From contig DAOSPF010000029.1 of assembly GCA_035374585.1 (NCBI GenBank), positions 1 to 40,541 on the forward strand: 40,541 bases of DNA. Reading direction: 5' to 3'. This DNA comes from JAKPQD01 sp029572965 (lineage in GTDB: Bacteria; Bacteroidota; Bacteroidia; Bacteroidales; DTGW01). The position numbers and the translations under genes were made by a program. The notes below the pieces were generated by a model. The model did no database searches and was not told where the DNA came from. It saw nothing but the letters and a program-made list of their open reading frames with translations. Shown one piece after another: positions 24,203 to 32,892 of this stretch. Positions within the stretch are counted from its first letter, which is position 1. Every line of letters begins with the position of its first letter.

Positions 24203-25405
24203 TTAATTTAGGGTAAAAACAGTAATTTCTGGCCACATACCAAGCCTTGCCGGAAAGAAAGAACCACTTTGACCAACATTAACATAAAGGTATCTGTTTT
24301 CATATTGGTATAAACCGCACCATGAATGAATATTTGACCACATCAACGGCGACCAGGGCTTTTTGCCATTTCGTTTGCCAAACTGGAAACCATGAGTATG
24401 CCCTGAGAAAGTAACAGCCAAACGTGGGATAGTTTTTAACGAGCTATCCCAAATAGAAGGGTCGTGCGAAAGAAATAACACAAAAGCACTATCCGGGATA
24501 CCTTCCATAGCTTTAGCCACATCTCCTTTACTGCGGAATGGAGGAATTCCTATATTTTCAATGCCTGCTACCCATATTTTTTCATTATTTTTTTCAATAA
24601 AAACATTTGCGTTGCTGAGAAGTTTGATATGGGTTTTAAGGTAAAAAGAATCTATTAACCTCAAATTAAGTTCTTTGTCTTTTTCCGAATGCCATCGATA
24701 ATAGTCGCCATAATCGTGGTTGCCATTAATGGCAAATACCCCGTACCTGGCTTTGATTTTTGAAAAATGGCCTATAAAGGGATAAGCTTCCTGAGCAAAA
24801 AAATTCACCAAATCGCCGGTAAGAAAAACCAAATCAGGCTGTTGCTCATTGACCAAAGCAATCATTTTTGCCAGTTTTTTATCGTGATGAACAACTGTCC
24901 CCAGGTGCAAATCAGATATTTGCACAATTTTCAAACCTTTGAATTGATTGGGAACAGTTGTAGATAGTGACTGTTCATAAAGGGTATAATTAAACCTTCC
25001 AAACCAATAGCCATACTGAAGGTATAAGAAAAGGACAAAAGCGACCGAAAAAGATATACAGATAATTATTTGCCTGTATTTCTTTATCAACAGCGAGCCC
25101 AACGACAACAGCACAAATAACAATTTGAAGATATATAAAGGGATTAGTTGTGCTGTAAATTCAAACATATTGGCTGTTTTTTCAGCATTGAGATATGAAA
25201 CGTAAATGAAATAGAAATAAAACAAGAAGAACAAAAACAGCGCTGCAACTGAAATATGGATGATAAAGATGGTTTTCCAGTATTTATGATGATAAAAAGC
25301 TTTTTTGAGCAGCAAAAAAATCAGCAAGTCAATAATCAGCATTATCCCGGCAAATATCAAAAAACTCAATACCGGGCTCATTTGAAAGAAATACAAAATA
25401 CTCAT
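24203..25405 (-). CDS. Membrane-anchored calcineurin-like metallophosphoesterase
   Basis: 400 residues. The first 130 contain about four hydrophobic segments (near 8-30, 44-66, 85-104 and 110-128). The C-terminal catalytic domain from about 155 shows all the dimetal motifs: VQISDLHLG (D-x-H), LTGDLVN (GD), INGNHDYGDY (GNHD), FLSHDP and FSGHTHGFQFG (GHxH). It belongs to the YkuE-like group of membrane metallophosphoesterases. Substrate is unknown; UDP-sugar lipid or cyclic nucleotide roles are only guesses. A terminator separates it from the upstream acidic-tail gene, so it is probably transcribed alone. Confidence 0.88.
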   Translation of the reverse strand: MSILYFFQMSPVLSFLIFAGIMLIIDLLIFLLLKKAFYHHKYWKTIFIIHISVAALFLFFLFYFYFIYVSYLNAEKTANMFEFTAQLIPLYIFKLLFVLLSLGSLLIKKYRQIIICISFSVAFVLFLYLQYGYWFGRFNYTLYEQSLSTTVPNQFKGLKIVQISDLHLGTVVHHDKKLAKMIALVNEQQPDLVFLTGDLVNFFAQEAYPFIGHFSKIKARYGVFAINGNHDYGDYYRWHSEKDKELNLRLIDSFYLKTHIKLLSNANVFIEKNNEKIWVAGIENIGIPPFRSKGDVAKAMEGIPDSAFVLFLSHDPSIWDSSLKTIPRLAVTFSGHTHGFQFGKRNGKKPWSPLMWSNIHSWCGLYQYENRYLYVNVGQSGSFFPARLGMWPEITVFTLN

Positions 25406-25452
25406 AGCTTTTTTAATTTGGGCTAAAGTAAAGCTAAATTATATAATAAAAA

Positions 25453-25473
25453 AAGTCCGCTAAGGGCGGACTT
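25453..25473 (-). terminator. Terminator after the acidic-tail gene
   Basis: AAGTCCGC (25453-25460) pairs with GCGGACTT (25466-25473) around TAAGG, followed on the minus strand by a T-rich run (plus strand 25446-25454 is A-rich). Confidence 0.8.
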
Positions 25474-25498
25474 GTTATATATGACAATTGATATTTAT

Positions 25499-25810
25499 TT
25501 ATTCATCATCATCAGCATCAGCTTCAAAATCTTCGCTGTCAGAAATATTATCATCAATATCAACAGAGCTTTCTGGCTCATCATAGTCTTTTTCGTCTAT
25601 TTCGTCAGGATTGGTATCAATTTTTACAGGAACCTTCACAAGATAACTTACTTCAGGAGTATCTAATGTAACACCATAAAAGAAATCATTTTTTGGTGTA
25701 GTGACTTTAATCACATGGTTGTTGTATCCATCCGGATATTTTTTGTTCAACAGTTCAAGTAGTTCCGGTGTTAAATTTTGCAGACTAATAACTTTGTTTA
25801 CTTTTCCCAT
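25499..25810 (-). CDS. Small conserved-looking protein with acidic C-terminal tail, function unknown
   Basis: 103 residues. I do not recognise a family. The first 60 residues appear folded, with LTPELLELLNKKYPDGYNNH, KNDFFYGVTL and VSYLVKVPVKI suggesting a small alpha/beta domain. From about residue 65 to the end the chain is nearly all Asp, Glu and Ser, a disordered acidic tail of about 38 residues. Acidic tails of this kind can bind basic partners such as histone-like proteins, RNA polymerase or ribosomal proteins, but this is inference. It is a single-gene unit between two terminators, after the TPR gene on the same strand. Confidence 0.65.
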   Translation of the reverse strand: MGKVNKVISLQNLTPELLELLNKKYPDGYNNHVIKVTTPKNDFFYGVTLDTPEVSYLVKVPVKIDTNPDEIDEKDYDEPESSVDIDDNISDSEDFEADADDDE

Positions 25811-25939
25811 AATTCAATACTAAAATTTTGTGCAATAATAAATCATTCAATGAAAAGTTAAGAAATTTTTTTGAGTTGATAAAAAAATTTTTTTAACTAT
25901 CTTATAATTTATATTATGTTAAATAATGTATATAAAATA

Positions 25940-25975
25940 AAGAGGCTGCATAATTTACATTTTATACAGCCTCTT
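25940..25975 (-). terminator. Terminator after the TPR gene
   Basis: AAGAGGCTG pairs with CAGCCTCTT, extended by ATA/TAT pairs around an AT-rich loop. It is placed just beyond the stop codon of the TPR gene. Confidence 0.8.
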
Positions 25976-25982
25976 ATATATT

Positions 25983-27125
25983 TTACCAACCCATTTCTTT
26001 GTTTATGGCATTTAATTTATCAGTCATTTGCATCCTGAAATATAATCCTTTCAGTGTTTTGGCACAGATTTCTTCTTTTGGGTCAATAGCATGTGCTTTT
26101 TCCAACCAAGGAATTGACTTTTTTAATTCTTCATTTCCCTGAATTGTTAATTCATTATACTTGGCGTCGTCTTTTTCATTGGCTGCTTTATCAAAAATCT
26201 TTACAGCATTGTTGTAATAAACAACTCCAAGGTTGTAATATGCGTTAAAATTTTTAGGATCAATTTCGGTAGCTTTGGTATAAGCTGCAACTGCTTTATC
26301 TATATCATTAATTTTTTCGTACAAAGTACCTTCAGCAAAATAAAATGAAGTATTGTTTGGGTCTTTTTGTTTTGCCATATTGAGGTAATTGAGTGCTTCC
26401 TGGGCTTGTCCTCCTACTAAATAATAATTTACAAGGTCAACAATTAAATTAAGATCATTGGGAAACAATTCAAACCCTTGTTTTAAAACTGCTAAAGCCT
26501 GCACTGAATCACCTTTTGAAAGATATGCTGATTTTAAGAGAGAATATGTTATTCCTCCGTTATATTTATAATCGGCCGCTTTTTTGAAATATTCAATGGC
26601 TTTGTCATAATTTTTGGCATTGTTAGCAGCAATACCGCAGTTAAATATCATTGAGGTGTCAATGAAATTGTTAAAAACCGGATTTTTGTATATTTCTAAA
26701 ACAAGCTCAAAATACTCGAGCGATTTGGAATAATTTTGAACCCCATAGGCATCGCTTCCATAAACAGCTGCTCCTCTGGCCAATTCTTCCATTTGCATGT
26801 TAATTTTTTTATCAAATTTTTTCTTAACATCAATTTCGTTAACTTTTTTATAAGTTTCAAAAGCTTCTTTTGGCGCATTTTCAAAAGATTTTCTCAATGA
26901 AGAATCAGGTGAAATTGAAATTTTTTGTAAAATCTGAGCTTTAACAAACCAAGTATTAGGCAAATCTTTTGTTTCATCATTGGTCAAAGCTGGTTGAATA
27001 GTTTCATAAGCTTTAGCCAGTTCATTTTTTTCCATTAAGCTCTCAGCATTATTTACTACTTTCTTTTGTGCCGAAAGAGAAATAAACATAGCCGCTGTCA
27101 TTAACAAAGCAAGTACTTTTTTCAT
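25983..27125 (-). CDS. Exported tetratricopeptide-repeat protein
   Basis: 380 residues from ATG 27125; a GTG at 27128 adds one residue. The signal peptide is clear (KKVLALLMTAAMFISLSAQ). TPR units are evident through the chain: AKAYETIQPAL, YSKSLEYFELVLEIY, NYDKAIEYFKKAADY, AQEALNYLNMAKQKDPNNTS, IDKAVAAYTKATEIDPKNFN with NAYYNLGVVYYNNA (best unit, about 275-310), and a last one ending KAHAIDPKEE. TPR arrays mediate protein-protein contacts; a periplasmic scaffold or assembly role is likely, without a specific partner. It follows gyrA by 66 bp and may be read through from it. Confidence 0.85.
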   Translation of the reverse strand: MKKVLALLMTAAMFISLSAQKKVVNNAESLMEKNELAKAYETIQPALTNDETKDLPNTWFVKAQILQKISISPDSSLRKSFENAPKEAFETYKKVNEIDVKKKFDKKINMQMEELARGAAVYGSDAYGVQNYSKSLEYFELVLEIYKNPVFNNFIDTSMIFNCGIAANNAKNYDKAIEYFKKAADYKYNGGITYSLLKSAYLSKGDSVQALAVLKQGFELFPNDLNLIVDLVNYYLVGGQAQEALNYLNMAKQKDPNNTSFYFAEGTLYEKINDIDKAVAAYTKATEIDPKNFNAYYNLGVVYYNNAVKIFDKAANEKDDAKYNELTIQGNEELKKSIPWLEKAHAIDPKEEICAKTLKGLYFRMQMTDKLNAINKEMGW

Positions 27126-27191
27126 CACTTTTTCTTATTTAATTGATTAACATTTAATATTTTGCAAATAAAACAATTTTTACTGTAATTT

Positions 27192-29708
27192 TTATTCAGC
27201 AGGAAGATTTTCTTCTCCTACATTACTTTCTTCAACGCCGCCTTCTACCACAGGAGTTTCTTCATCCTGGCTTTTAGGGACCTGGGCCACAGCTGCTATC
27301 GAATCGCTTCCCTTGATATTAATTAATTTGACACCTTGTGTAGCGCGCCCGGTGACCCTAAATTCTGCAATAGACAAGCGGATGGTCAACCCGTTTTTGG
27401 TAATAATCATCAGGTCTTCATCATCTGTAACCCCTTTAATGGCTATTAACTTTCCGGTTTTTTCAGTAATATTGATGGTTTTAACCCCTTTACCTCCCCT
27501 GTTGGTCACTCTATAGTCGGAAATATCTGATCGTTTTCCAAATCCTTTTTCTGATACTACCATAATAGTCAATTGTGGCGAATCAACACAGACCATTCCA
27601 ACTACTTCGTCATTTTCATCGGCAAGGGTAACACCTTTTACTCCGGAAGCATTGCGTCCCACAGGCCTAACATTTTCTTCGTTGAAACGAATTGCTTTCC
27701 CTGATTTAACAGCAAGCAACAATTCGTTTTGGCCATTGGTGAGTTTTGCCTCAATCAGGCAGTCGCCTTCGCGAATGGTAATTGCATTGATACCTGTTTG
27801 ACGTGGACGAGAATAAGCTTCAAGAGATGTTTTTTTTATAATACCTTTTTTGGTACAAAGAATAACATTGTTTGACTTGATAAAATCTTGATCTTCCAAT
27901 GATTTAACATTAATAAAAGCCCTGATTTTATCATCTGGATCTATGCTCAGGATATTTTGTATAGCCCTGCCTTTAGAAGTACGGCTTCCTTCAGGGATGT
28001 CGTAAACTTTAAGCCAGAAACAACGGCCTTTTTCGGTAAAGAACAATATGGTATTATGCATAGTGGCATTAAACATATGTTCTAAAAAGTCTTCATCTCT
28101 GGTATTACTAGCTTTTGAACCTATTCCTCCTCTGCTTTGGGTCTTAAATTCACTTAAAGGAGTACGTTTGATATATCCAAGATGAGAAATGGTAATAATC
28201 ATATCATCATTGGCATAAAAATCTTCAGGATTAAACTCGGTTTCGTCTAACCTTATTTCGGTACGGCGCTCATCAGCATATTTTTCGCGTACTTCCATAA
28301 GCTCATCCTTGATAATTTTCATTCTTAGCGATTCATCAGATAGTACAGAATTTAAATATTCAATCAATTTGACCAAAGCATCATAGTCGTCTTTGATTTT
28401 CTGTCTTTGCAACCCGGTAAGGCTTTGCAGGCGCATATCGAGGATAGCCCTGGCCTGTAATTCTGAAAGGTTGAAATTTTCCATCAGCCCGTTTCGAGCT
28501 TCTTCAGGAGTTTTAGACTCACGAATAAGCTTAATTACCTCATCCAGATGGTCCAGGGCAATAAGCAAGCCTTCTAAAATATGCTTTTTCTTTTCTGCTT
28601 CTTCTAAATCAAATTTTGCCCTTCTAATAACAATCTCATGCCTGTGTTTAACAAAGTAATGAATAAGGTCTTTTAACGACAGCATTTTGGGGCGGCCGTT
28701 GACTAATGCAATATTATTGGTATTAAATGAATTTTGTAACTGGGTATATTTAAAAAGCTTATTTAAAATAACATTAGCGCTGGCTTCTTTTTTACAAATC
28801 ATAACAATGCGCATGCCCTCACGGTCGCTTTCATCGTTAAGGTATGAAATCCCTTCTATTTTTTTCTCGTTGATAAGGTCGGCGATTTTTTGGATTAATT
28901 CCAATTTGTTCACCATGTAAGGGATTTCGGTAACGATAATCTTTTCACGGCCAGTCTCGGTAGTTTCAATTTCAGTCCTTGATCTGACTAATACTCTTCC
29001 CCTACCCGTTTCATAAGCTTCTTTGATACCCGAAGTGCCATAAATAATGCCCCCGGTTGGAAAGTCAGGGCCTTTTATATATTGCATAAGTTCTTCGGTG
29101 GTAATGCCATTATTATCAATGTAAGCAATGGTAGCATCTATCACTTCGCCCAAGTTATGAGGGGGCATATTGGTAGCCATACCTACGGCAATACCCGAAG
29201 CCCCATTTATCAAAAGGTTGGGGATACGGTTAGGCATTACAGTTGGTTCTTCAAGTGTATCATCAAAGTTTAGGCGAAAATCGACTGTGTTTTTTTCAAT
29301 GTCCGCCATCATTTCTTCGGCTATTTTCATTAAGCGGGCTTCTGTATAACGCATTGCTGCCGGGCTGTCGCCATCAATAGAGCCAAAGTTGCCTTGTCCG
29401 TCAACCAAGGGGTAACGCAATGACCAGGGCTGAGCCATACGTACCATAGCTTCATATACTGATAAGTCTCCATGAGGGTGGTACTTACCCAACACTTCTC
29501 CGACAATTCTTGCTGATTTTTTATAAGCCGAATCAGAAGTCACCCCAAGCTCGGACATACCGTACAATACCCTGCGGTGAACGGGTTTCAGGCCATCCCT
29601 TACATCAGGCAGGGCACGGGCTACAATAACCGACATAGAATAATCTATGTAGGCTGTTTTCATTTCCTCTTCGATGTTTATTTTTATTATGCGCTGATCT
29701 TCAGACAT
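27192..29708 (-). CDS. gyrA: DNA gyrase subunit A
   Basis: 838 residues. The breakage-reunion subunit of gyrase introduces negative supercoils with GyrB. The N-terminal domain has DYSMSVIVARALPDVRDGLK, HRRVLYGM and the quinolone-region sequence GKYHPHGDLSVYEAMVRMAQ with the catalytic tyrosine in AAMRYTEARL (about 118-127). The coiled-coil tower follows and the C-terminal beta-pinwheel (about 505-815) has repeated motifs; the GyrA box appears as SRGGIGSKAS near 532. The chain ends in an acidic tail (about 25 residues). No gyrB nearby. A -7-like TATTTTCG box on the minus strand lies upstream of the ATG, so promoter assignment is tentative. Confidence 0.95.
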   Translation of the reverse strand: MSEDQRIIKINIEEEMKTAYIDYSMSVIVARALPDVRDGLKPVHRRVLYGMSELGVTSDSAYKKSARIVGEVLGKYHPHGDLSVYEAMVRMAQPWSLRYPLVDGQGNFGSIDGDSPAAMRYTEARLMKIAEEMMADIEKNTVDFRLNFDDTLEEPTVMPNRIPNLLINGASGIAVGMATNMPPHNLGEVIDATIAYIDNNGITTEELMQYIKGPDFPTGGIIYGTSGIKEAYETGRGRVLVRSRTEIETTETGREKIIVTEIPYMVNKLELIQKIADLINEKKIEGISYLNDESDREGMRIVMICKKEASANVILNKLFKYTQLQNSFNTNNIALVNGRPKMLSLKDLIHYFVKHRHEIVIRRAKFDLEEAEKKKHILEGLLIALDHLDEVIKLIRESKTPEEARNGLMENFNLSELQARAILDMRLQSLTGLQRQKIKDDYDALVKLIEYLNSVLSDESLRMKIIKDELMEVREKYADERRTEIRLDETEFNPEDFYANDDMIITISHLGYIKRTPLSEFKTQSRGGIGSKASNTRDEDFLEHMFNATMHNTILFFTEKGRCFWLKVYDIPEGSRTSKGRAIQNILSIDPDDKIRAFINVKSLEDQDFIKSNNVILCTKKGIIKKTSLEAYSRPRQTGINAITIREGDCLIEAKLTNGQNELLLAVKSGKAIRFNEENVRPVGRNASGVKGVTLADENDEVVGMVCVDSPQLTIMVVSEKGFGKRSDISDYRVTNRGGKGVKTINITEKTGKLIAIKGVTDDEDLMIITKNGLTIRLSIAEFRVTGRATQGVKLINIKGSDSIAAVAQVPKSQDEETPVVEGGVEESNVGEENLPAE

Positions 29709-29830
29709 ATATAATTATATTTTCGTAAAAAATTAAAGCACGAAAATAGGTATTTAAAATGGAAATTCATATTAATTGATGTTGATAATTATTAACAGCA
29801 GGTGTTTAATAATATATGTTTAAATATAGA

Positions 29831-29838
29831 TATATTTG
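29831..29838 (+). promoter_or_regulatory. -7 promoter box of clpC
   Basis: TATATTTG matches TAnnTTTG exactly and lies 40 bases upstream of the ATG at 29879. It also argues against an ATG at 29816, which lies upstream of it. Confidence 0.5.
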
Positions 29839-29878
29839 CATATATTTAATTGAAATTTGCCCTAAATATCAAACGTGT

Positions 29879-32413
29879 ATGGATGCCAATTTTTCGCAAA
29901 AGATAAAAGAAGTTTTATCATATAGTAAAGCCGAAGCTGTCAGGTTGCACAATAATTATATAGGGCCAGAACATTTCTTTTTAGGAATATTGAAAGATGG
30001 AGAAGGTCTGGCCGTTGAAGTATTAGCAGAACAGCTTGATTTGGAAGATATAAAAAACAAACTGGAACTTCAGTTGGTTAGCAACAGCGAATTAAATACC
30101 ATTGAAACTGAAGATATACCTATGCTTAAATCAGCTGAAAGGGTTTTAAAACTTGTTTACCTCGAAGCTAAACATTTAAAGCAGGAAACTGTTAATACAG
30201 GACATTTATTATTAGCCATTCTTCGACAGGAAGATAATTTTGTTACTGATTTATTAAAAGAGAAAAACGTGACTTATCAAAAGATAAAAGAAGAATTAAG
30301 CAAAAGACAGCCCAGGGCCAGCTCTGACTATGGCGATGAAGACGATGACCGTTCAGGGCCATTTGGGCAACAAGGCAAGGGTTCACCCGGAAATACGCCT
30401 CAGCAGTCAAAATCAAATTCAGACACCCCTGTGCTGGACAATTTTGGCATTGACCTGACCAAGGCTGCTGAAGAAAGCCGCCTTGACCCAATTGTTGGCC
30501 GTGAAAGGGAGATTGAACGTTTAGCGCAAATTCTCAGTCGTCGAAAAAAGAACAACCCCATCCTTATTGGAGAACCTGGTGTAGGAAAATCTGCTATTGC
30601 AGAAGGATTGGCATTGCGCATTGTTCAACGAAAAGTATCAAGGGTTTTATTTGGCAAGCGCGTCATAGCTTTAGATTTGGCATCTATCGTTGCCGGTACC
30701 AAATATCGCGGGCAGTTTGAAGAGCGTATGAAGGCTATTTTGAATGAGCTTCAGAAAACACCTAATATAATATTGTTTATTGATGAAATTCATACCATTG
30801 TCGGGGCTGGTGGAGCTACCGGTTCGCTGGATGCTGCAAACATGCTCAAGCCAGCTTTAGCCCGTGGCGAAATTCAATGCATTGGGGCTACAACTTTAGA
30901 CGAATATAGGCAACACATTGAAAAAGACGGGGCACTTGAGCGTCGTTTTCAGAAAGTGATGGTAGAACCTACTTCGCCAGAAGAAACACTTGAAATATTG
31001 AACAATATAAAAGAGAGGTATGAAGAACACCACAATGTAATTTATACTGCAGATGCATTAGAGGCTTGTGTAAAGTTGACATCAAGATATATCACAGACA
31101 GGCACTTGCCTGACAAAGCTATAGATGCCTTAGATGAAGCCGGTTCAAGGGTTCATATTTCAAATATTAATGTTCCCGAACGAATTATCAATCTTGAAAA
31201 AGAGATTGAAGAAACAAAAAATGAAAAAATCAAATCGGTCAAGAACCAGAATTTTGAACGTGCAGCCAGTTTCAGGGACAAAGAAAAAGAACTGCTTGAA
31301 AAATTAGAAATAGAAAAAGACCGTTGGGAAAAAGAATTAGCCCAGAACAGGGTCATAGTGGATTCAGAAAAAGTAGCTGAAGTAGTGGCCATGATGACTG
31401 GCGTGCCTGTTCAGCGCATTGCCCAAGCCGAAGGTACCCGACTGCTCAAAATGTCAGAAGAGTTAAAAGGCAGTGTTATTGGACAAGATGAGGCCATCGA
31501 GAAAGTGGTCAGGTCAATCCAACGTAACCGTGCCGGGCTTAAAGACCCTAATAAGCCTATCGGGACATTTATCTTCCTTGGCCCTACAGGTGTTGGGAAA
31601 ACCCAATTAGCAAAAGTATTGGCCAAATATTTATTTGAAAGCTACGATAACCTGATTCGTATCGATATGAGCGAATACATGGAAAAATTTTCTGTATCTC
31701 GCCTTGTTGGGGCGCCTCCGGGCTATGTAGGATATGAAGAAGGCGGCCAGCTTACTGAAAAAGTCAGAAGAAAGCCCTATTCTGTGGTACTTCTTGATGA
31801 AATAGAAAAAGCCCACCCGGACGTTTTTCATTTATTGTTGCAGGTTCTTGATGAAGGCATCCTCACAGACAGTTTAGGAAGAAGAGTTGACTTCAAAAAT
31901 ACCATTGTTATTATGACATCAAACATTGGTACACGTCAATTGAAAGATTTTGGGCAAGGTGTTGGTTTTTCGACCTCGGCAAAAATAGCCCAGGCAAACG
32001 ATTATGCCAAGAGTGTTATCCAAAATGCCTTAAAAAAATCTTTTGCCCCTGAATTTTTAAATCGAATAGACGATGTTATTCTTTTCAATACATTATCTAA
32101 AGAGCATATTTCTAAGATTATTGATATTGAGCTTAAAGGGTTATATGACCGGGTTATATCTATGGGTTACCGTATTGAATTAACCTCTGAGGCTAAAGAT
32201 TTTGTTATAGAAAGAGGCTACGATGTTCAGTTTGGTGCCAGGCCTCTAAAACGTGCTATTCAAAAGTATCTTGAAGACCCAATGGCGGAAGCTATTATCA
32301 AGGCAAGTATCCACGAAGGCGATACCCTTACTATAGATTTTGATAGTGAAAACCAGGAGATCAATATCAAAATCAAACCATTGGAAATAAAAGACAACGT
32401 TGCAGAGAACTAA
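29879..32413 (+). CDS. clpC: ATP-dependent Clp protease ATP-binding subunit ClpC
   Basis: 844 residues. An AAA+ unfoldase that feeds ClpP or acts with adaptors. Two N-terminal Clp repeats (NFSQKIKEVLSYSKAEA; AERVLKLVYLEAK) are followed by a glycine- and serine-rich linker at about 150-180. D1 has Walker A GEPGVGKSAIAE (about 230) and Walker B FIDEIH (about 301). A UVR/M-like coiled region, with FERAASFRDKEKELLEKLE, is at about 455-475. D2 has Walker A GPTGVGKTQLAK (about 567) and Walker B VLLDEIEKAHPDVF (about 638), then the ClpC/ClpB family ending DVQFGARPLKRAIQ. ATG 29879 (MDANFSQK) is the family-typical start. No clpP, mcsA/B or ctsR is nearby. Confidence 0.95.
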   Translation: MDANFSQKIKEVLSYSKAEAVRLHNNYIGPEHFFLGILKDGEGLAVEVLAEQLDLEDIKNKLELQLVSNSELNTIETEDIPMLKSAERVLKLVYLEAKHLKQETVNTGHLLLAILRQEDNFVTDLLKEKNVTYQKIKEELSKRQPRASSDYGDEDDDRSGPFGQQGKGSPGNTPQQSKSNSDTPVLDNFGIDLTKAAEESRLDPIVGREREIERLAQILSRRKKNNPILIGEPGVGKSAIAEGLALRIVQRKVSRVLFGKRVIALDLASIVAGTKYRGQFEERMKAILNELQKTPNIILFIDEIHTIVGAGGATGSLDAANMLKPALARGEIQCIGATTLDEYRQHIEKDGALERRFQKVMVEPTSPEETLEILNNIKERYEEHHNVIYTADALEACVKLTSRYITDRHLPDKAIDALDEAGSRVHISNINVPERIINLEKEIEETKNEKIKSVKNQNFERAASFRDKEKELLEKLEIEKDRWEKELAQNRVIVDSEKVAEVVAMMTGVPVQRIAQAEGTRLLKMSEELKGSVIGQDEAIEKVVRSIQRNRAGLKDPNKPIGTFIFLGPTGVGKTQLAKVLAKYLFESYDNLIRIDMSEYMEKFSVSRLVGAPPGYVGYEEGGQLTEKVRRKPYSVVLLDEIEKAHPDVFHLLLQVLDEGILTDSLGRRVDFKNTIVIMTSNIGTRQLKDFGQGVGFSTSAKIAQANDYAKSVIQNALKKSFAPEFLNRIDDVILFNTLSKEHISKIIDIELKGLYDRVISMGYRIELTSEAKDFVIERGYDVQFGARPLKRAIQKYLEDPMAEAIIKASIHEGDTLTIDFDSENQEINIKIKPLEIKDNVAEN

Positions 32414-32420
32414 AAATTGT

Positions 32421-32461
32421 TTGAAAACCTTCCAGGTTTCAAAAACCTGAAAGGTTTTCAA
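32421..32461 (+). terminator. Terminator-like hairpin after clpC
   Basis: TTGAAAACCTTCCAGGTTT and AACCTGAAAGGTTTTCAA pair over about 18 bp with one mismatch, starting 8 bases after the clpC stop. The T-run after it is weak, so it may be an mRNA 3' stabiliser as much as a terminator. Confidence 0.6.
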
Positions 32462-32511
32462 CTGTTTTGGCCCATTTTCAAAAATGGTTAATCTTTTTAT
32501 AAATAAATCAT

Positions 32512-32723
32512 TGTTGTCCGGTACAAACAGCTCGCCGCTATGCGGCTCAGAAACAATTGGTGTATTGGGTTATCCTACAAACAGTTCGCAGCTACGCTGC
32601 TATTATTTAGTCGCGTAGCGACGTTTTGTTTGTAGTAAAATTAAACATCGTTAAAATTAAGCCCCAGCGGGGCGACCTGTTTCTAATCAACGATATTACA
32701 AGTATTTATTTTACCGGACAACA
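32512..32723 (+). mobile_element. MITE-like element with 12-bp terminal inverted repeats
   Basis: TGTTGTCCGGTA (32512-32523) and TACCGGACAACA (32712-32723) are perfect inverted repeats 212 bp apart. There is no reading frame inside. Nested stems are present: CTACAAACA/TGTTTGTAG, AGAAACA/TGTTTCT, GTCGCGTAGCGAC and GCCCCAGCGGGGC. A decayed relative lies at 5987-6184. AAATAAAT occurs a few bases outside each end (32501-32508 and 32728-32735), possibly a target duplication but in an AT-rich setting where chance matches are easy. Confidence 0.65.
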
Positions 32724-32892
32724 GGGTAAATAAATATTTCTCTAAAAATAATTTAAGTACAGAAAGTATTATACAACATACGTTTATACCATTGTTTTTC
32801 AAACATATCTGCAAGAACTTAGTGTAATTGTGCAATAAATTGATTATATTTATAACACAAATTATACTATCATTGGAGAAAAATTTGGACCA

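Larger units (their letters stand above)
32414..32892. other. Intergenic region with hairpin and MITE-like element
   Basis: 479 bases without a gene. It holds the clpC terminator hairpin at 32421-32461, a second small hairpin CCATTTT/AAAATGG near 32472-32487, the 212-bp element at 32512-32723, and about 170 AT-rich bases that probably contain the promoter of the lipoprotein gene (TATATTTA near 32847). Confidence 0.6.
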
